64,000 bases of DNA from Solibacillus isronensis (GTDB taxonomy: Bacteria > Bacillota > Bacilli > Bacillales_A > Planococcaceae), in the NCBI RefSeq assembly GCF_023715405.1, contig NZ_JAMBOC010000001.1:1240001-1304000 (forward strand), given 5' to 3'. A program made the translations under genes and the position numbers. The notes beneath the pieces were generated by a model, which was not told the origin of the DNA, searched no databases, and saw only the letters and a list, made by a program, of their open reading frames with translations. How positions within the stretch are numbered: position 1 is the stretch's first letter; the number at the start of each line of letters is the position of its first letter. Below, piece after piece: positions 9,689-18,114 of this stretch.

Positions 9689-11350
9689 CTAATCTCCACA
9701 AGGGGCCTCTTCCACTTTAATTTTGCATGACATATCAACATAATTGAAATTCAGGATTTTTTTTACACGTTTAAAATATTTGAAGAAACGTTCATTCGGA
9801 TGTGCATTTTCTTTATAGTCCGCAACGATTTCTGTTAGTAAAGGAATCAATTTTTCGGGATCAATCCCTTCAAGGACAGGTTGTGCTGCATGTGCTGTTC
9901 GTCCAACTGGTTTGGAACCGATAAACAAATCAAACTTTTTCTTGCGGTAAACAATGCCGATATCATCAAAAACCGCGCGATAACATGCCATTCCGCAACC
10001 GTTAAAACCGACATGTAGTTCTTTCGGCATTTTAATGCCACCAAGTGTTTCCATAATCTCTTCAGCATATGGAATGGATTCGGCTTTTTCGCCGTAACAG
10101 AAATCACACGCCTTGACGATTACTACGTCGCCGACAGGTTGAACAAGTAAACCCGTTTTTTCTACCGTTTCTACGATTCTTTGAGGTGAATCAGTTGGTA
10201 CCTTCAACACGAGACGGTGATCAGGCGTATACTCCATCGTACCCCGTTCTCCTACAACCTCTGCCAATGTAATCATTTGTGCAGGTGTAATCATTTTATT
10301 GGCAACACCTGGTGATACAGCAAACTCAAATATGGATTCCACTTCTTGCTGCACTAAAAAAGGATTTTCTTCAACTTTTACTGCTGACGTTTCTTTATGT
10401 ACGAGCGCTAATGCTTCATTTGCAAGCTGTAATGCGGTTGTTTTAATGGCTGCTGGTTCAACTATTTTTTTCTCTATAGCTTCAATTTTTTCATACCCGG
10501 TCTTTGCTTCACCCGTTTCCTGATCCAACGCCCAAGGTTCCGCTTCTTTTTTCAAACGTTGGTGCGGTTTTAATAGTTGTTTTTCTTGCCCTAAAGTATA
10601 TTTTCGCTGATAACCACGCGGTGTAATGATTTTATTATCGTAGTAAAATGTTGAGGAATTCCCAACGACGACCGTTGTCAGCATTCCGATATCATGTTCG
10701 AGCATTTCTTCTAGTGTTGTTAATACAATGTCCTGCGTATCCCGATAGGCAGCTTTTACTAATCCGACAGGTGTATCAGGTGAACGATACTTAAGCAATA
10801 TTCGTTGTGCTTCCACAATTTGTCTTGTCCGTCTGCCGGATTTAGGATTGTAAAACGCAACGACAAAGTCTGCCATTGCCGCTGCCTCAATCCGTTTTTC
10901 GATAACCGTCCATGGTGTTAAATGGTCACTTAAACTAATTGTGCACGAATCATGCATAACAGGAGCGCCAAGTAAACTTGCACAGGAGTTAATCGCTGAT
11001 ATACCCGGAACGACTTCTACTTCAATCCCTTCTTTTGCAGTCCATCCCTTTTCGATTAATACTTCATATACGAGGCCCGCCATTCCGTAAACACCTGCAT
11101 CACCACTGGAAATAACAGCAACTATATGGCCGGCTTCAGCCTGTTTTACAGCTTCTTGCGCACGTGAAACTTCTTCAGTCATTCCCGTACTGACGATAGT
11201 TTTCGCCGTCACTAAGTGCTCAATCAGTTCAACATACGTTTTGTAGCCCATAATGTGATCACTTTGCTGTAGTGCATCGACTGCACGTTTTGTTATATGT
11301 TCCCGATCACCAGGTCCGAACCCTACAACAAAGATCTTTCCTTTTTGCAT
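9689..11350 (-). CDS. cbiH60: CbiH60: C17-methyltransferase fused to an Fe-S domain
   Basis: 553 residues, twice the length of plain CbiH. Residues 1-250 are the methylase that methylates C17 and contracts the ring (IFVVGFGPGDREHITKRA, VISSGDAGVYGMAG, PGISAINSCASLLGAPVMHD). After a charged linker, about residues 350-500 resemble a nitrite/sulfite-reductase ferredoxin-like half-domain, with Cys 415 and 418 (CDFC) and Cys 452 and 456 (CGMAC) placed to hold a [4Fe-4S] cluster. This matches the CbiH60 architecture known from B. megaterium. AGGGAGG lies eight bases before ATG 11350. It is the first gene behind the riboswitch. Confidence 0.95.
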   Translation of the reverse strand: MQKGKIFVVGFGPGDREHITKRAVDALQQSDHIMGYKTYVELIEHLVTAKTIVSTGMTEEVSRAQEAVKQAEAGHIVAVISSGDAGVYGMAGLVYEVLIEKGWTAKEGIEVEVVPGISAINSCASLLGAPVMHDSCTISLSDHLTPWTVIEKRIEAAAMADFVVAFYNPKSGRRTRQIVEAQRILLKYRSPDTPVGLVKAAYRDTQDIVLTTLEEMLEHDIGMLTTVVVGNSSTFYYDNKIITPRGYQRKYTLGQEKQLLKPHQRLKKEAEPWALDQETGEAKTGYEKIEAIEKKIVEPAAIKTTALQLANEALALVHKETSAVKVEENPFLVQQEVESIFEFAVSPGVANKMITPAQMITLAEVVGERGTMEYTPDHRLVLKVPTDSPQRIVETVEKTGLLVQPVGDVVIVKACDFCYGEKAESIPYAEEIMETLGGIKMPKELHVGFNGCGMACYRAVFDDIGIVYRKKKFDLFIGSKPVGRTAHAAQPVLEGIDPEKLIPLLTEIVADYKENAHPNERFFKYFKRVKKILNFNYVDMSCKIKVEEAPCGD

Positions 11351-11460
11351 GTAAACACCCTCCCTATTAGAAAAATACATCTCGCACCAAATAGGACGTG
11401 ATGATAATTTTTCTTATGTGGATTTCATTAAAAACTAGTATTGCTTATCCACTAAGAAAT

Positions 11461-11499
11461 AAAAAAAGCCCGCACCTCTCGTTAGAAAGAGGTACGGGC
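11461..11499 (-). terminator. Riboswitch-controlled intrinsic terminator
   Basis: On the minus strand an 11-bp GC-rich stem (68-78 with 89-99 of the 11400 block, one mismatch) is followed by seven T. It sits between the B12 aptamer and cbiH60, the expected place for the expression platform. Ligand binding would favour this stem and shut off the operon. Confidence 0.9.
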
Positions 11500-11558
11500 A
11501 TGTGAAATTAATACTAAAAAAGTATAGAAAAACACAAAAACAATTACTTGTTTCGCCT

Positions 11559-11585
11559 ATACTTCTCCCTCCGAAAAGTAAGTAT
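11559..11585 (-). promoter_or_regulatory. Riboswitch P13-like hairpin (expression platform)
   Basis: ATACTT at one end pairs with AAGTAT at the other, with CGGAGGG in the loop region. It lies immediately 3' of the aptamer P1 stem. In B12 riboswitches a hairpin here makes the kissing-loop contact with L5. Assignment by position and pairing only. Confidence 0.6.
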
Positions 11586-11587
11586 CG

Positions 11588-11755
11588 TTTAAATAAGCAG
11601 GTTTCCTGGCTTAAGCTTCCTTTTACTTTCACATCTTCCCATCTATACGACAGTGATTCATTGTGATTTCATCAGCTATTACAGTAGCGGGGGCTGCATT
11701 AGTCTTTCACTAATTTCCCTTTTACCTTACAAAATTCTGTAAGCACTTATTTAAA
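11588..11755 (-). ncRNA. Cobalamin (AdoCbl) riboswitch aptamer
   Basis: Read on the minus strand, the aptamer is closed by a perfect 10-bp P1: TTTAAATAAG at 11755-11746 pairs with CTTATTTAAA at 11597-11588. It contains the conserved blocks GGTAAAAGGGAA, AATGCAGCCCCCGCTACTGT and the B12 box AAGCCAGGAAACCTGC (11612-11597). A terminator follows and the cobalamin operon begins about 240 bp downstream. This is a cis-acting off switch responding to cobalamin. Confidence 0.96.
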
Positions 11756-11772
11756 TTGCAAATTATTAAATT

Positions 11773-11778
11773 ATTATA
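11773..11778 (-). promoter_or_regulatory. Candidate -10 for the cobalamin operon
   Basis: TATAAT on the minus strand, about 18 bp upstream of aptamer P1. The -35 region (TTTTTA at 17 bp) is poor, so only the -10 can be supported. Confidence 0.45.
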
Positions 11779-11932
11779 AAAATAACATAGTCTATTAAAA
11801 AATGATAGAACAATTATTATGATATCAGTTTTTTTCAGTGAAGATAAAGCATTGTTCCTTCATTATTTCAGTCCTTTGCACATTAATTTCCTATCTTAAT
11901 TAACAAAGATTGTTTATTTTCTGTTTTTCATT

Positions 11933-12820
11933 TTATTTATTTAATGCCCCTGTTTCATTTAGTTTTTTTATATCAGTTACAGCATTTTCTATAGATGCCA
12001 CAGCGATAATTTCTATATTAAGCTGCTCATCTTTTTTCACTTTCCTTGCCTCTTCTGCATTCTCATCAGGCAAAAAAATATAAGAAAAACCGCTTTGTTC
12101 GGCAATCAAAGTTTTCGCTTTTATTGAACCGATTTCCTTCACATTTCCTTTGCTATCAATCGCTCCAGTTACGGCAATCGGAATATTATTGTTAACGTCA
12201 CCATTTTCGATAAGAGCGCTTAATACGGTCGCAAGTCCTGCACTGTCACCTTCTATATCTTCTCTTTCTAAAAATTGATTAATAGCAAAAGCGTTTTCTG
12301 GTAAATAAGCAATGACATTTTCCTTCATCGTCTCAAAATGTTTCTCCGTAGGACGTACATAACTAAGTAATTCTTCATTTTTCGAACGATACCGGATTTT
12401 ATTCGTAACAACTTCCGCATCCAAAACTTCTTTATTAGTTGAAAATTCCATAGTATGAATTAAGTAGTTCAAGTCCGTTATATATGGGATCTCAATCACT
12501 TCCACTGCCAATACATTGATTCCTGAGTCTTCCACTATTTCAAAAGGCTCGTTATATGACATAAGAAAATAAGTATATTTTTCATAATCAATCAGTCGGC
12601 TTTCAAAGACAGCTAATAGGGCTAGTATATAAAAAATCCCTAAAAAAGCTGCTTTCAACTTCTTCTGGATCCGGTAAACAAAGAATCCGAAAATTGAAAT
12701 ACCCAGGCCCACTATAATAAAAATAATAAATTGATAACCGTTAATCTTATCAAAATAATATGCGAGTAAGCCTGTTATGTATAAAATGAATGGCAGTATC
12801 ATTAAAAAAATACGTCTCAA
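11933..12820 (-). CDS. Membrane-anchored S16 (Lon-type) protease domain protein
   Basis: 295 residues from TTG 12820, eight bases after AAGGAG. Three hydrophobic segments (about 5-22, 29-48, 58-72) anchor it in the membrane. The C-terminal half carries the Lon catalytic dyad: GDSAG with Ser193, and GSIKAK where Lys236 lies 43 residues later, the same spacing as Ser679-Lys722 of E. coli Lon. There is no ATPase domain and no recognisable PDZ domain, unlike Lon or YlbL. It is last in a five-gene run with its partners 15 bp or less apart. Substrate unknown. Confidence 0.85.
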   Translation of the reverse strand: MRRIFLMILPFILYITGLLAYYFDKINGYQFIIFIIVGLGISIFGFFVYRIQKKLKAAFLGIFYILALLAVFESRLIDYEKYTYFLMSYNEPFEIVEDSGINVLAVEVIEIPYITDLNYLIHTMEFSTNKEVLDAEVVTNKIRYRSKNEELLSYVRPTEKHFETMKENVIAYLPENAFAINQFLEREDIEGDSAGLATVLSALIENGDVNNNIPIAVTGAIDSKGNVKEIGSIKAKTLIAEQSGFSYIFLPDENAEEARKVKKDEQLNIEIIAVASIENAVTDIKKLNETGALNK

Positions 12821-12835
12821 TTTTTCAACTCCTTA

Positions 12836-13639
12836 CTAAACAAAAGTTGAATTTCCAAAAACAATCCAATCGGCTGTTTTTGTACATTTGGTCGATTTTA
12901 ATAAATGTTTTAATAATGTTGCCTCAAATTTCTTTACGTTCCATTCATACCGGTATTTCTTATGCCAATCCTCTACTTCTATGTAATGCAATCCTTTTAA
13001 CCACGTTACCAATTGCTCATCTGTCAATCCCTTTTCCAGTAATGCTTCAATGACCGGTAACATACGCTCTTCTTCCTCATCAATTAAAGCATATTCAGTA
13101 TGAAGACAGCTTTTTAAACTTTGTAATGCACTACATAATAATTTGGAATCCTTCATCAACGGATGTCTAATTGCTTCTGTTAATAAGTCACTTCCATGTG
13201 CAACCGCATGTGCCCAGCCCTTTGTAGTGTCGAATCCCCGGTAATCCTTCTCAAGAAATAAATAATGAATACTTCGGTGAATAGCCTCAACAACAAGTTC
13301 TTCAGGCAAACTTCTTTTTTCACGATCTATCCCTAAAATAAGGGTAATAACAAGTGCTGAAAAAGATCTCGTAAATACATCATCAGAAGGATTGCTCTGT
13401 GTAATATTTAAATAAAGGTGCTCATCATCCGAACATATTTTTAATATTAAAACTAATTGTTCTTCAGTAAATTGCTCATTCAGCATTAATTCGCAAAATC
13501 CCCGATAAATTAAGTTGTCACGTAAATAGCCATCCGGATTTCCAATATTTTTTAGCATGAACTGGATTAATTCGTTAAAATCAATTAAATCCAGATTAAT
13601 CGACTTTTTTACAATTCCTTCTAATTGTTCTTTCATCAT
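12836..13639 (-). CDS. DUF2785 family protein
   Basis: 267 residues, mostly alpha-helical, soluble. The block around GFDTTKGWAHAVAHGSDLLTEAI (about 145-168) is characteristic of DUF2785 proteins of Gram-positive bacteria, whose function is unknown. It lies 3 bp after the thioesterase stop, and its GGAG ribosome binding site is inside the end of that gene. Confidence 0.85.
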   Translation of the reverse strand: MMKEQLEGIVKKSINLDLIDFNELIQFMLKNIGNPDGYLRDNLIYRGFCELMLNEQFTEEQLVLILKICSDDEHLYLNITQSNPSDDVFTRSFSALVITLILGIDREKRSLPEELVVEAIHRSIHYLFLEKDYRGFDTTKGWAHAVAHGSDLLTEAIRHPLMKDSKLLCSALQSLKSCLHTEYALIDEEEERMLPVIEALLEKGLTDEQLVTWLKGLHYIEVEDWHKKYRYEWNVKKFEATLLKHLLKSTKCTKTADWIVFGNSTFV

Positions 13640-13642
13640 ATT

Positions 13643-14047
13643 TTATTGCTCCATTTCAAAAAGCTTCTTTAATGGATCAGGAATTTTCGCAACTCTTTTC
13701 TTTTCTAAATTGAAAAAGCATCCTGATTGTTTTCCGATGCAATGGATATGCTTTTCCGTTGTAATTTCCAGTTCCATTTCCCAACTAGATTGCCCGATTT
13801 TCACCATCCAGCACCGACCGACTGGTTGATCGAAAATTGTTAAAGGGGCTTTATATTCAATCTCTGTTTTCATCAAGATCGGGGATATTTGCACAGCCAT
13901 CATCTCTGCTAATGGATAATGCTCATTTAAAAATGCCATACGTAAATCCTCAAACCACCTTACATACACAATATTACTTACAATGCCCATCGCATCGATA
14001 TCATAGGCGTTAATCTGAATCGGTTGTTCTGCCAATAATGTTTTCAC
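13643..14047 (-). CDS. Acyl-CoA thioesterase, hotdog fold (4HBT)
   Basis: 134 residues, the standard size of YbgC/FadM-like thioesterases. The AYDIDAMGIVSNIVYVRWFEDLR segment (about 14-36) contains the catalytic Asp and the N-x-x-Y-x-x-W-x-E/D-x-x-R signature. It probably hydrolyses acyl-CoA thioesters in the cytoplasm. GTG start, with GGGGG about nine bases upstream. It sits between a GNAT gene and a DUF2785 gene on the same strand. Confidence 0.9.
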   Translation of the reverse strand: MKTLLAEQPIQINAYDIDAMGIVSNIVYVRWFEDLRMAFLNEHYPLAEMMAVQISPILMKTEIEYKAPLTIFDQPVGRCWMVKIGQSSWEMELEITTEKHIHCIGKQSGCFFNLEKKRVAKIPDPLKKLFEMEQ

Positions 14048-14061
14048 AATATTTGTCCCCC

Positions 14062-14865
14062 TTAATTTTTCTCTTCATAACGAACCATTGACCAAAAACC
14101 GATATCCTCAAATCCAATCCGCTTATAAATGCGTCCAGCAGCCGGATTATCATAAAACAGACAAATTGATTTTCTTTCAGCGAGCAGGTCTCGGCAAAGT
14201 TTCAACATACAATGTGTCGCATATCCTTTTTTCCCGTATCCCGGTCTCGTTCCGACGCCTACAATCATCGCGGACTGAGAATTTTCCGCTGTTGTTGATG
14301 CTGAAGAGACCATCACACCCTGTTCGTCACAAATAATATAAGTACGCCCCGTTTTAAATTTTTCTGCGCGCTCTCTTCCTTCTACACTAAATGTCCCCGT
14401 TGAAAATTCCGGAATCGATCTGAGCATGTCAATATTTTCTTCGTATTCACTTGGCTGTAAATACGTCACATTTGAAAAATCTAAATCAGATGTGGGAACG
14501 GTCAATTCTGTACATTTTGCATAATACGTTTCGCTGTCCCGACGAATAACGCGGTCAATCCATTTCTTTAATGGAGCGACTAAATGCTGAAGCCCTGATA
14601 GTTCTATCTGACCTCGATTTTCGTTAATTATTTTGGCAAATCCCTCGGTATCATAATTTCCTTCACTATACGGGATATAGTTTTGATCATAGCGCAGTAA
14701 AATCGCTTTTAGCTGATCACCTTCAAATTGCCCCCATAAATCCTGGATATCCGATTCCATCCCATACGCTTCAATATCACCGATGATAAATAAATTTTCT
14801 GCCGGCTTTTTATGTACAAGTGCCAATGTAGTTTCAAGGTCTTCGTTTGTTAACTTTCGAATCAT
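14062..14865 (-). CDS. GNAT family N-acetyltransferase
   Basis: 267 residues. The C-terminal half has the acetyl-CoA binding motif A (VGVGTRPGYGKKGYATHCMLKLCRDLLAERK, about 205-235) and motif B (LFYDNPAAGRIYKRIGFEDIGFWSMV). The N-terminal half looks like a second, degenerate GNAT-like domain, as in FR47/Eis-like two-domain forms. Substrate cannot be told. It lies 12 bp after the methyltransferase gene. Confidence 0.88.
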   Translation of the reverse strand: MIRKLTNEDLETTLALVHKKPAENLFIIGDIEAYGMESDIQDLWGQFEGDQLKAILLRYDQNYIPYSEGNYDTEGFAKIINENRGQIELSGLQHLVAPLKKWIDRVIRRDSETYYAKCTELTVPTSDLDFSNVTYLQPSEYEENIDMLRSIPEFSTGTFSVEGRERAEKFKTGRTYIICDEQGVMVSSASTTAENSQSAMIVGVGTRPGYGKKGYATHCMLKLCRDLLAERKSICLFYDNPAAGRIYKRIGFEDIGFWSMVRYEEKN

Positions 14866-14877
14866 TATAGTTGCCTC

Positions 14878-15645
14878 CTATATAGTACGTTTACGAGCTT
14901 TTACGATAAAGGTTGTTGGAAAGTGGCTTGCTTTATGTAGAGAATAATATTTTTCGGAATACGGAATTTCTTCACCTTTTGCATGTACCGGAATATCACT
15001 TTCAATAATTTCTACAAGTTCAAAGCCTGCTTTTAAAAGTGCATTTATAAATGTCGCAATTTTATATTTCGGTATTTGCATTGGCGCATCTTCCCCTTTA
15101 AATGTCGTTGTTTCGATATATCCTTCACGCTGGTAGGAATCCGTTAAACTAAACTGATGATCTCGGCATTTGATTTGATTATAGAAAGGGTGTTCCCAGC
15201 TGAAAATAAATTCGCCTCCTTCTTTTAAGTAGCTGTAAATTAACTTAAACGTTGCCGGAAGATCACTTGACCAGCCAATCGCATAAATGGAATACACTAA
15301 ATCAAAATAATTTTTCGGCAGACCGATTTCTTCTTCCATTGGAGCCGTAAATAAGTTTGCCTTGATGCCGTTTAACGTTTTCTGCGCCAGGTCCATTTGG
15401 GCACTCGAAAAATCAACACCCCAAAGCCCCTTTGCACCATTGTTATTCATATATAAAAGAGAATGACCGCTCCCAAATCCAACTTCCAGCACTGTTTTGC
15501 CGGCAACACTTCCGATTAAATTCAGTTCCTCTTCTGTTTGTGCTAAAGGTCCATAGCTTGGCAGCGCATCTCCTCCAGCAAAATGCTTCGCTACAATATC
15601 CCAGCTTTTTTTATTGTTTTCGATAATTGTATTCAAAAAAGTCAT
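14878..15645 (-). CDS. Class I SAM-dependent methyltransferase
   Basis: 255 residues with motif I VLEVGFGSGHSLLYM (about 55-69), acidic motif II GVDFSSAQMDLAQ and LVYSIYAIGW in the post-II position. This is a Methyltransf_11/25-like Rossmann fold, probably small-molecule; substrate unknown. It is first in the run continuing into GNAT, thioesterase, DUF2785 and the S16 protease. Confidence 0.9.
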   Translation of the reverse strand: MTFLNTIIENNKKSWDIVAKHFAGGDALPSYGPLAQTEEELNLIGSVAGKTVLEVGFGSGHSLLYMNNNGAKGLWGVDFSSAQMDLAQKTLNGIKANLFTAPMEEEIGLPKNYFDLVYSIYAIGWSSDLPATFKLIYSYLKEGGEFIFSWEHPFYNQIKCRDHQFSLTDSYQREGYIETTTFKGEDAPMQIPKYKIATFINALLKAGFELVEIIESDIPVHAKGEEIPYSEKYYSLHKASHFPTTFIVKARKRTI

Positions 15646-15855
15646 TCCTTTCTGTAACGATGATGGATCTATACTGTATGTCCCAATTAAACCACTTTAT
15701 TCCATATGTTACAATCCGACAATTTTCTAATTTGTTTTAGTTGCGGTGCGAGCTATCCTGTGTGATTTAGTGTTTATCTATGATTTGATTATTATAAAAA
15801 CACCATATTATAAAAACGTTACCAATTGAACTGTAAATTACCTAATTCTGATATG

Positions 15856-15884
15856 GTATGAAACTTTCTTCCCTGTGCATTCTA
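15856..15884 (+). promoter_or_regulatory. Candidate sigma-G promoter for the SASP gene
   Basis: GTATG at 15856-15860 and CATTCTA at 15878-15884, separated by 17 bp, fit the forespore sigma-G pattern. The predicted start of transcription would fall almost at the ribosome binding site, giving a very short leader, which lowers confidence. Confidence 0.5.
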
Positions 15885-15906
15885 ATGTCATAAGGAGGCG
15901 ATAACA

Positions 15907-16119
15907 ATGGCAAACAACAATAGCTCAAACAAATTACGTGTACCTGGTGCACAACAAGCAGTTGACCAAATGAAGTACGAAATTGCACAAGAGTTTGGTG
16001 TTCAATTAGGACCAGACGCTTCAGCTCGTGCTAACGGCTCTGTAGGTGGCGAAATTACGAAACGCCTAGTTCAAATGGCAGAGCAGCAATTACGCGGCAA
16101 TTCAAACAACCAACAATAA
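15907..16119 (+). CDS. Small acid-soluble spore protein, alpha/beta type
   Basis: 70 residues. It has the SASP pattern: [11 protein letters not shown] (about 25-35, with the GPR protease site) and the conserved C-terminal DNA-binding helix [19 protein letters not shown]. These proteins coat spore DNA and protect it from UV and heat, and are degraded on germination. AAGGAGG lies nine bases before the ATG, with a terminator directly after. Evidence that the organism sporulates. Confidence 0.96.
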   Translation: MANNNSSNKLRVPGAQQAVDQMKYEIAQEFGVQLGPDASARANGSVGGEITKRLVQMAEQQLRGNSNNQQ

Positions 16120-16133
16120 TTAACGAGAAGGAA

Positions 16134-16157
16134 GCGCTACAAATTTGTAGCGTTTTC
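16134..16157 (+). terminator. Intrinsic terminator of the SASP gene
   Basis: GCGCTACAAATTTGTAGCG inverted repeat followed by TTTTCTTTTC, 15 bp after the stop. Confidence 0.85.
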
Positions 16158-16310
16158 TTTTCATTTTGGCTTTTCAAGGAGATTACATACATAGACAAAT
16201 CAAAAAGAAATGAAACTTTTACTGCTTCCCTCCGTAAATAACAGTAATAACAATTTATGGAATTACCCACTTTGCTTTAGGGATTGGATAAGAAGGAGGA
16301 AAGGTCATAT

Positions 16311-17618
16311 ATGAATATTTATGGTTGGATTGGTCTGCTCGGTATTATTTTCTTTACTTTAATTCCCTTTTTGAATAAGGCGCAAAGAACTCGTGAAGAA
16401 GTTCAGAAAGCCATTGTAACGATTGGAATTATATCCGGAATTATTATTGCCGTTTTAGTTTTCAATATAAATTTCCTCATTGCTTTCCTATTTGGTGTTC
16501 TGGCTATGATTTTGTTTGATCGTAAAACCTATACAAAAAAGAGGTTAACGATTTATGGGGTCATTACTTTAATTGCAGGAATTGCAGCATATGCTCTACT
16601 TCGGGACAATCCCAATTATGTTATTCAACATTTAAAGGAAAATCCGGAATCCAGCTCCTTTTATTTTGCTGAAAACGGCGAACCTGTCATTACTTACCAG
16701 TCAACTGTTATACGGCCATTAGCAAGTACAGTAAAAATCCTTATTGCAGTTGAATATGCCATGCAGGTCGAAGAAAATAAAATTCAAAAAGACCAGTCAA
16801 TACCTTTGGGCGACTTGAACCGTTTTTATTGGAAAAATACTGATGGGGGCGGTCATGAAGCATGGTTAGAAGCTGTGAAACAAGATCGGGGCATCCAAAA
16901 TAATGAAGTCACTTTGCATGATGTTGCAAAAGGAATGATTACGTATAGCTCAAATGCCAATACAGATTATTTAATTAATCTGCTCGGTATTGATGCGATA
17001 AATCAGCGTAAAACAGCGTTAGGCTTAACACAGCACGAAGACATTTATCCAATTGGCAGTGCGCTCCTCATTCCTGAATCTATCCAAAAGGATGGGATGT
17101 CCGAAAAAGAATTAATCAAGGCGCTCCAAAAGTTATCAATGGACGACTATCGCAAGTTAGCTCAATCGATAAGCCTTCAAATGAAAACAGGAGAAATTAA
17201 TGCAAGTGAGACTACATTTGACTCATCCCCTGCCGTACAAAGAGTTTGGTCAGATCGGTTAATTGGCGCTTCTGCAAATGATTACGGGAAACTGCTCGCC
17301 CTTATTTCCAATGACGAGCTGCCATCAAATGCAGCTGAAACAATCCGGGATCTAATGGAGTGGCCGATGCAATTAAATGAAGAAAATTATAAGAAATATA
17401 CACATATTGGCTCAAAGGGCGGCTCTACACTGTTCGTCTTAAACAACGCGATGTATGTTGAAAACCTTAAGGGAGATCAGTACGAATTTGTTATTTTACT
17501 TAATAACCTGAAATTTCATGAGCATTTCCTGTTGAGAAATAACCGAAATTCATTTGAAAGAAAGCTTTTGAACGATGCAGATTTTCGTGATGAGGTACGT
17601 GAGGCGCTTTTAAACTAA
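16311..17618 (+). CDS. Membrane-anchored class A beta-lactamase-like serine hydrolase
   Basis: 435 residues. AAGGAGG at 16292-16298 selects ATG 16311 over the in-frame TTG at 16284. Three N-terminal membrane spans (to about residue 95) are followed by an extracellular penicillin-interacting serine hydrolase domain: S-x-x-K as STVK, an SxN-like motif in TYSSNANTDYL and a KGG box in IGSKGGSTLF. This is the order of class A beta-lactamases (SxxK, SDN, KTG). The KTG and omega-loop regions are atypical, so it may be a peptidase or sensor rather than an antibiotic-resistance enzyme. Confidence 0.82.
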   Translation: MNIYGWIGLLGIIFFTLIPFLNKAQRTREEVQKAIVTIGIISGIIIAVLVFNINFLIAFLFGVLAMILFDRKTYTKKRLTIYGVITLIAGIAAYALLRDNPNYVIQHLKENPESSSFYFAENGEPVITYQSTVIRPLASTVKILIAVEYAMQVEENKIQKDQSIPLGDLNRFYWKNTDGGGHEAWLEAVKQDRGIQNNEVTLHDVAKGMITYSSNANTDYLINLLGIDAINQRKTALGLTQHEDIYPIGSALLIPESIQKDGMSEKELIKALQKLSMDDYRKLAQSISLQMKTGEINASETTFDSSPAVQRVWSDRLIGASANDYGKLLALISNDELPSNAAETIRDLMEWPMQLNEENYKKYTHIGSKGGSTLFVLNNAMYVENLKGDQYEFVILLNNLKFHEHFLLRNNRNSFERKLLNDADFRDEVREALLN

Positions 17619-17652
17619 GTTTGGTTTGATTTTGTAAATACCGCAACAATCT

Positions 17653-17690
17653 AAAAAGATGCTTTGCCTGATTTGGCTAAGCATCTTTTT
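17653..17690. terminator. Bidirectional intrinsic terminator
   Basis: A 12-bp stem (AAAAAGATGCTT with AAGCATCTTTTT) and a 14-base loop, with T runs on both strands. It lies between the serine hydrolase and the convergent frameshifted membrane gene. Confidence 0.85.
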
Positions 17691-17713
17691 CAATCGATTA
17701 TTCCTCTGATCCT

Positions 17714-18054
17714 TTATCCACTTTCCGTATACAGCTCTTTATACATAATGACTATCAGGACATACGTAAACAAAGGAATAAGATAATCCGTATTATTGAT
17801 TGCGTGATTTAATGAGCTATTATCTGCAAGAATACTTATCACTATTGGATTAGACTAACGACACTAAAAATGATAAATAACATCTTATTTCTAGAAATGT
17901 AATCCTTTTTTATTTCAAATAATAAGCAGACAAGTGCAAAGAAAATTAACACCAGTCTCGTCATAAATAATTGTTCAAATCCCCAATAAAAGGTCGCCAT
18001 TATAAAGATAAGTACGGCTACATTCAAAATGATCGGTATATTAATTTTTTTCAT
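17714..18054 (-). pseudogene. Small membrane protein split by a frameshift
   Basis: The upstream part (18054-17842, 70 residues, good AGGGGAG site) encodes MKKINIPIILNVAVLIFIM and two or three hydrophobic helices, and stops at TAG 17844. In the -1 frame the sequence stays open across the break and reads VISILADNSSLNHAINN, then another hydrophobic helix (YLIPLFTYVLIVIM), ending at TAA 17714. A single-base change near 17842-17855 would restore one protein of about 112 residues with four spans. Family not recognised. It could also be a sequencing error. Confidence 0.6.
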
Positions 18055-18114
18055 ATACTCCCCTGCTCTTATACTGGATGTTTTGAAGTGTTGCTAAATT
18101 TACATATAGTACCT

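Noticed and set aside
11435..11632. 65-codon minus-strand ORF over the riboswitch region
   Set aside because: It covers the B12 box, P13 hairpin and terminator, which explain the sequence better; no ribosome binding site.
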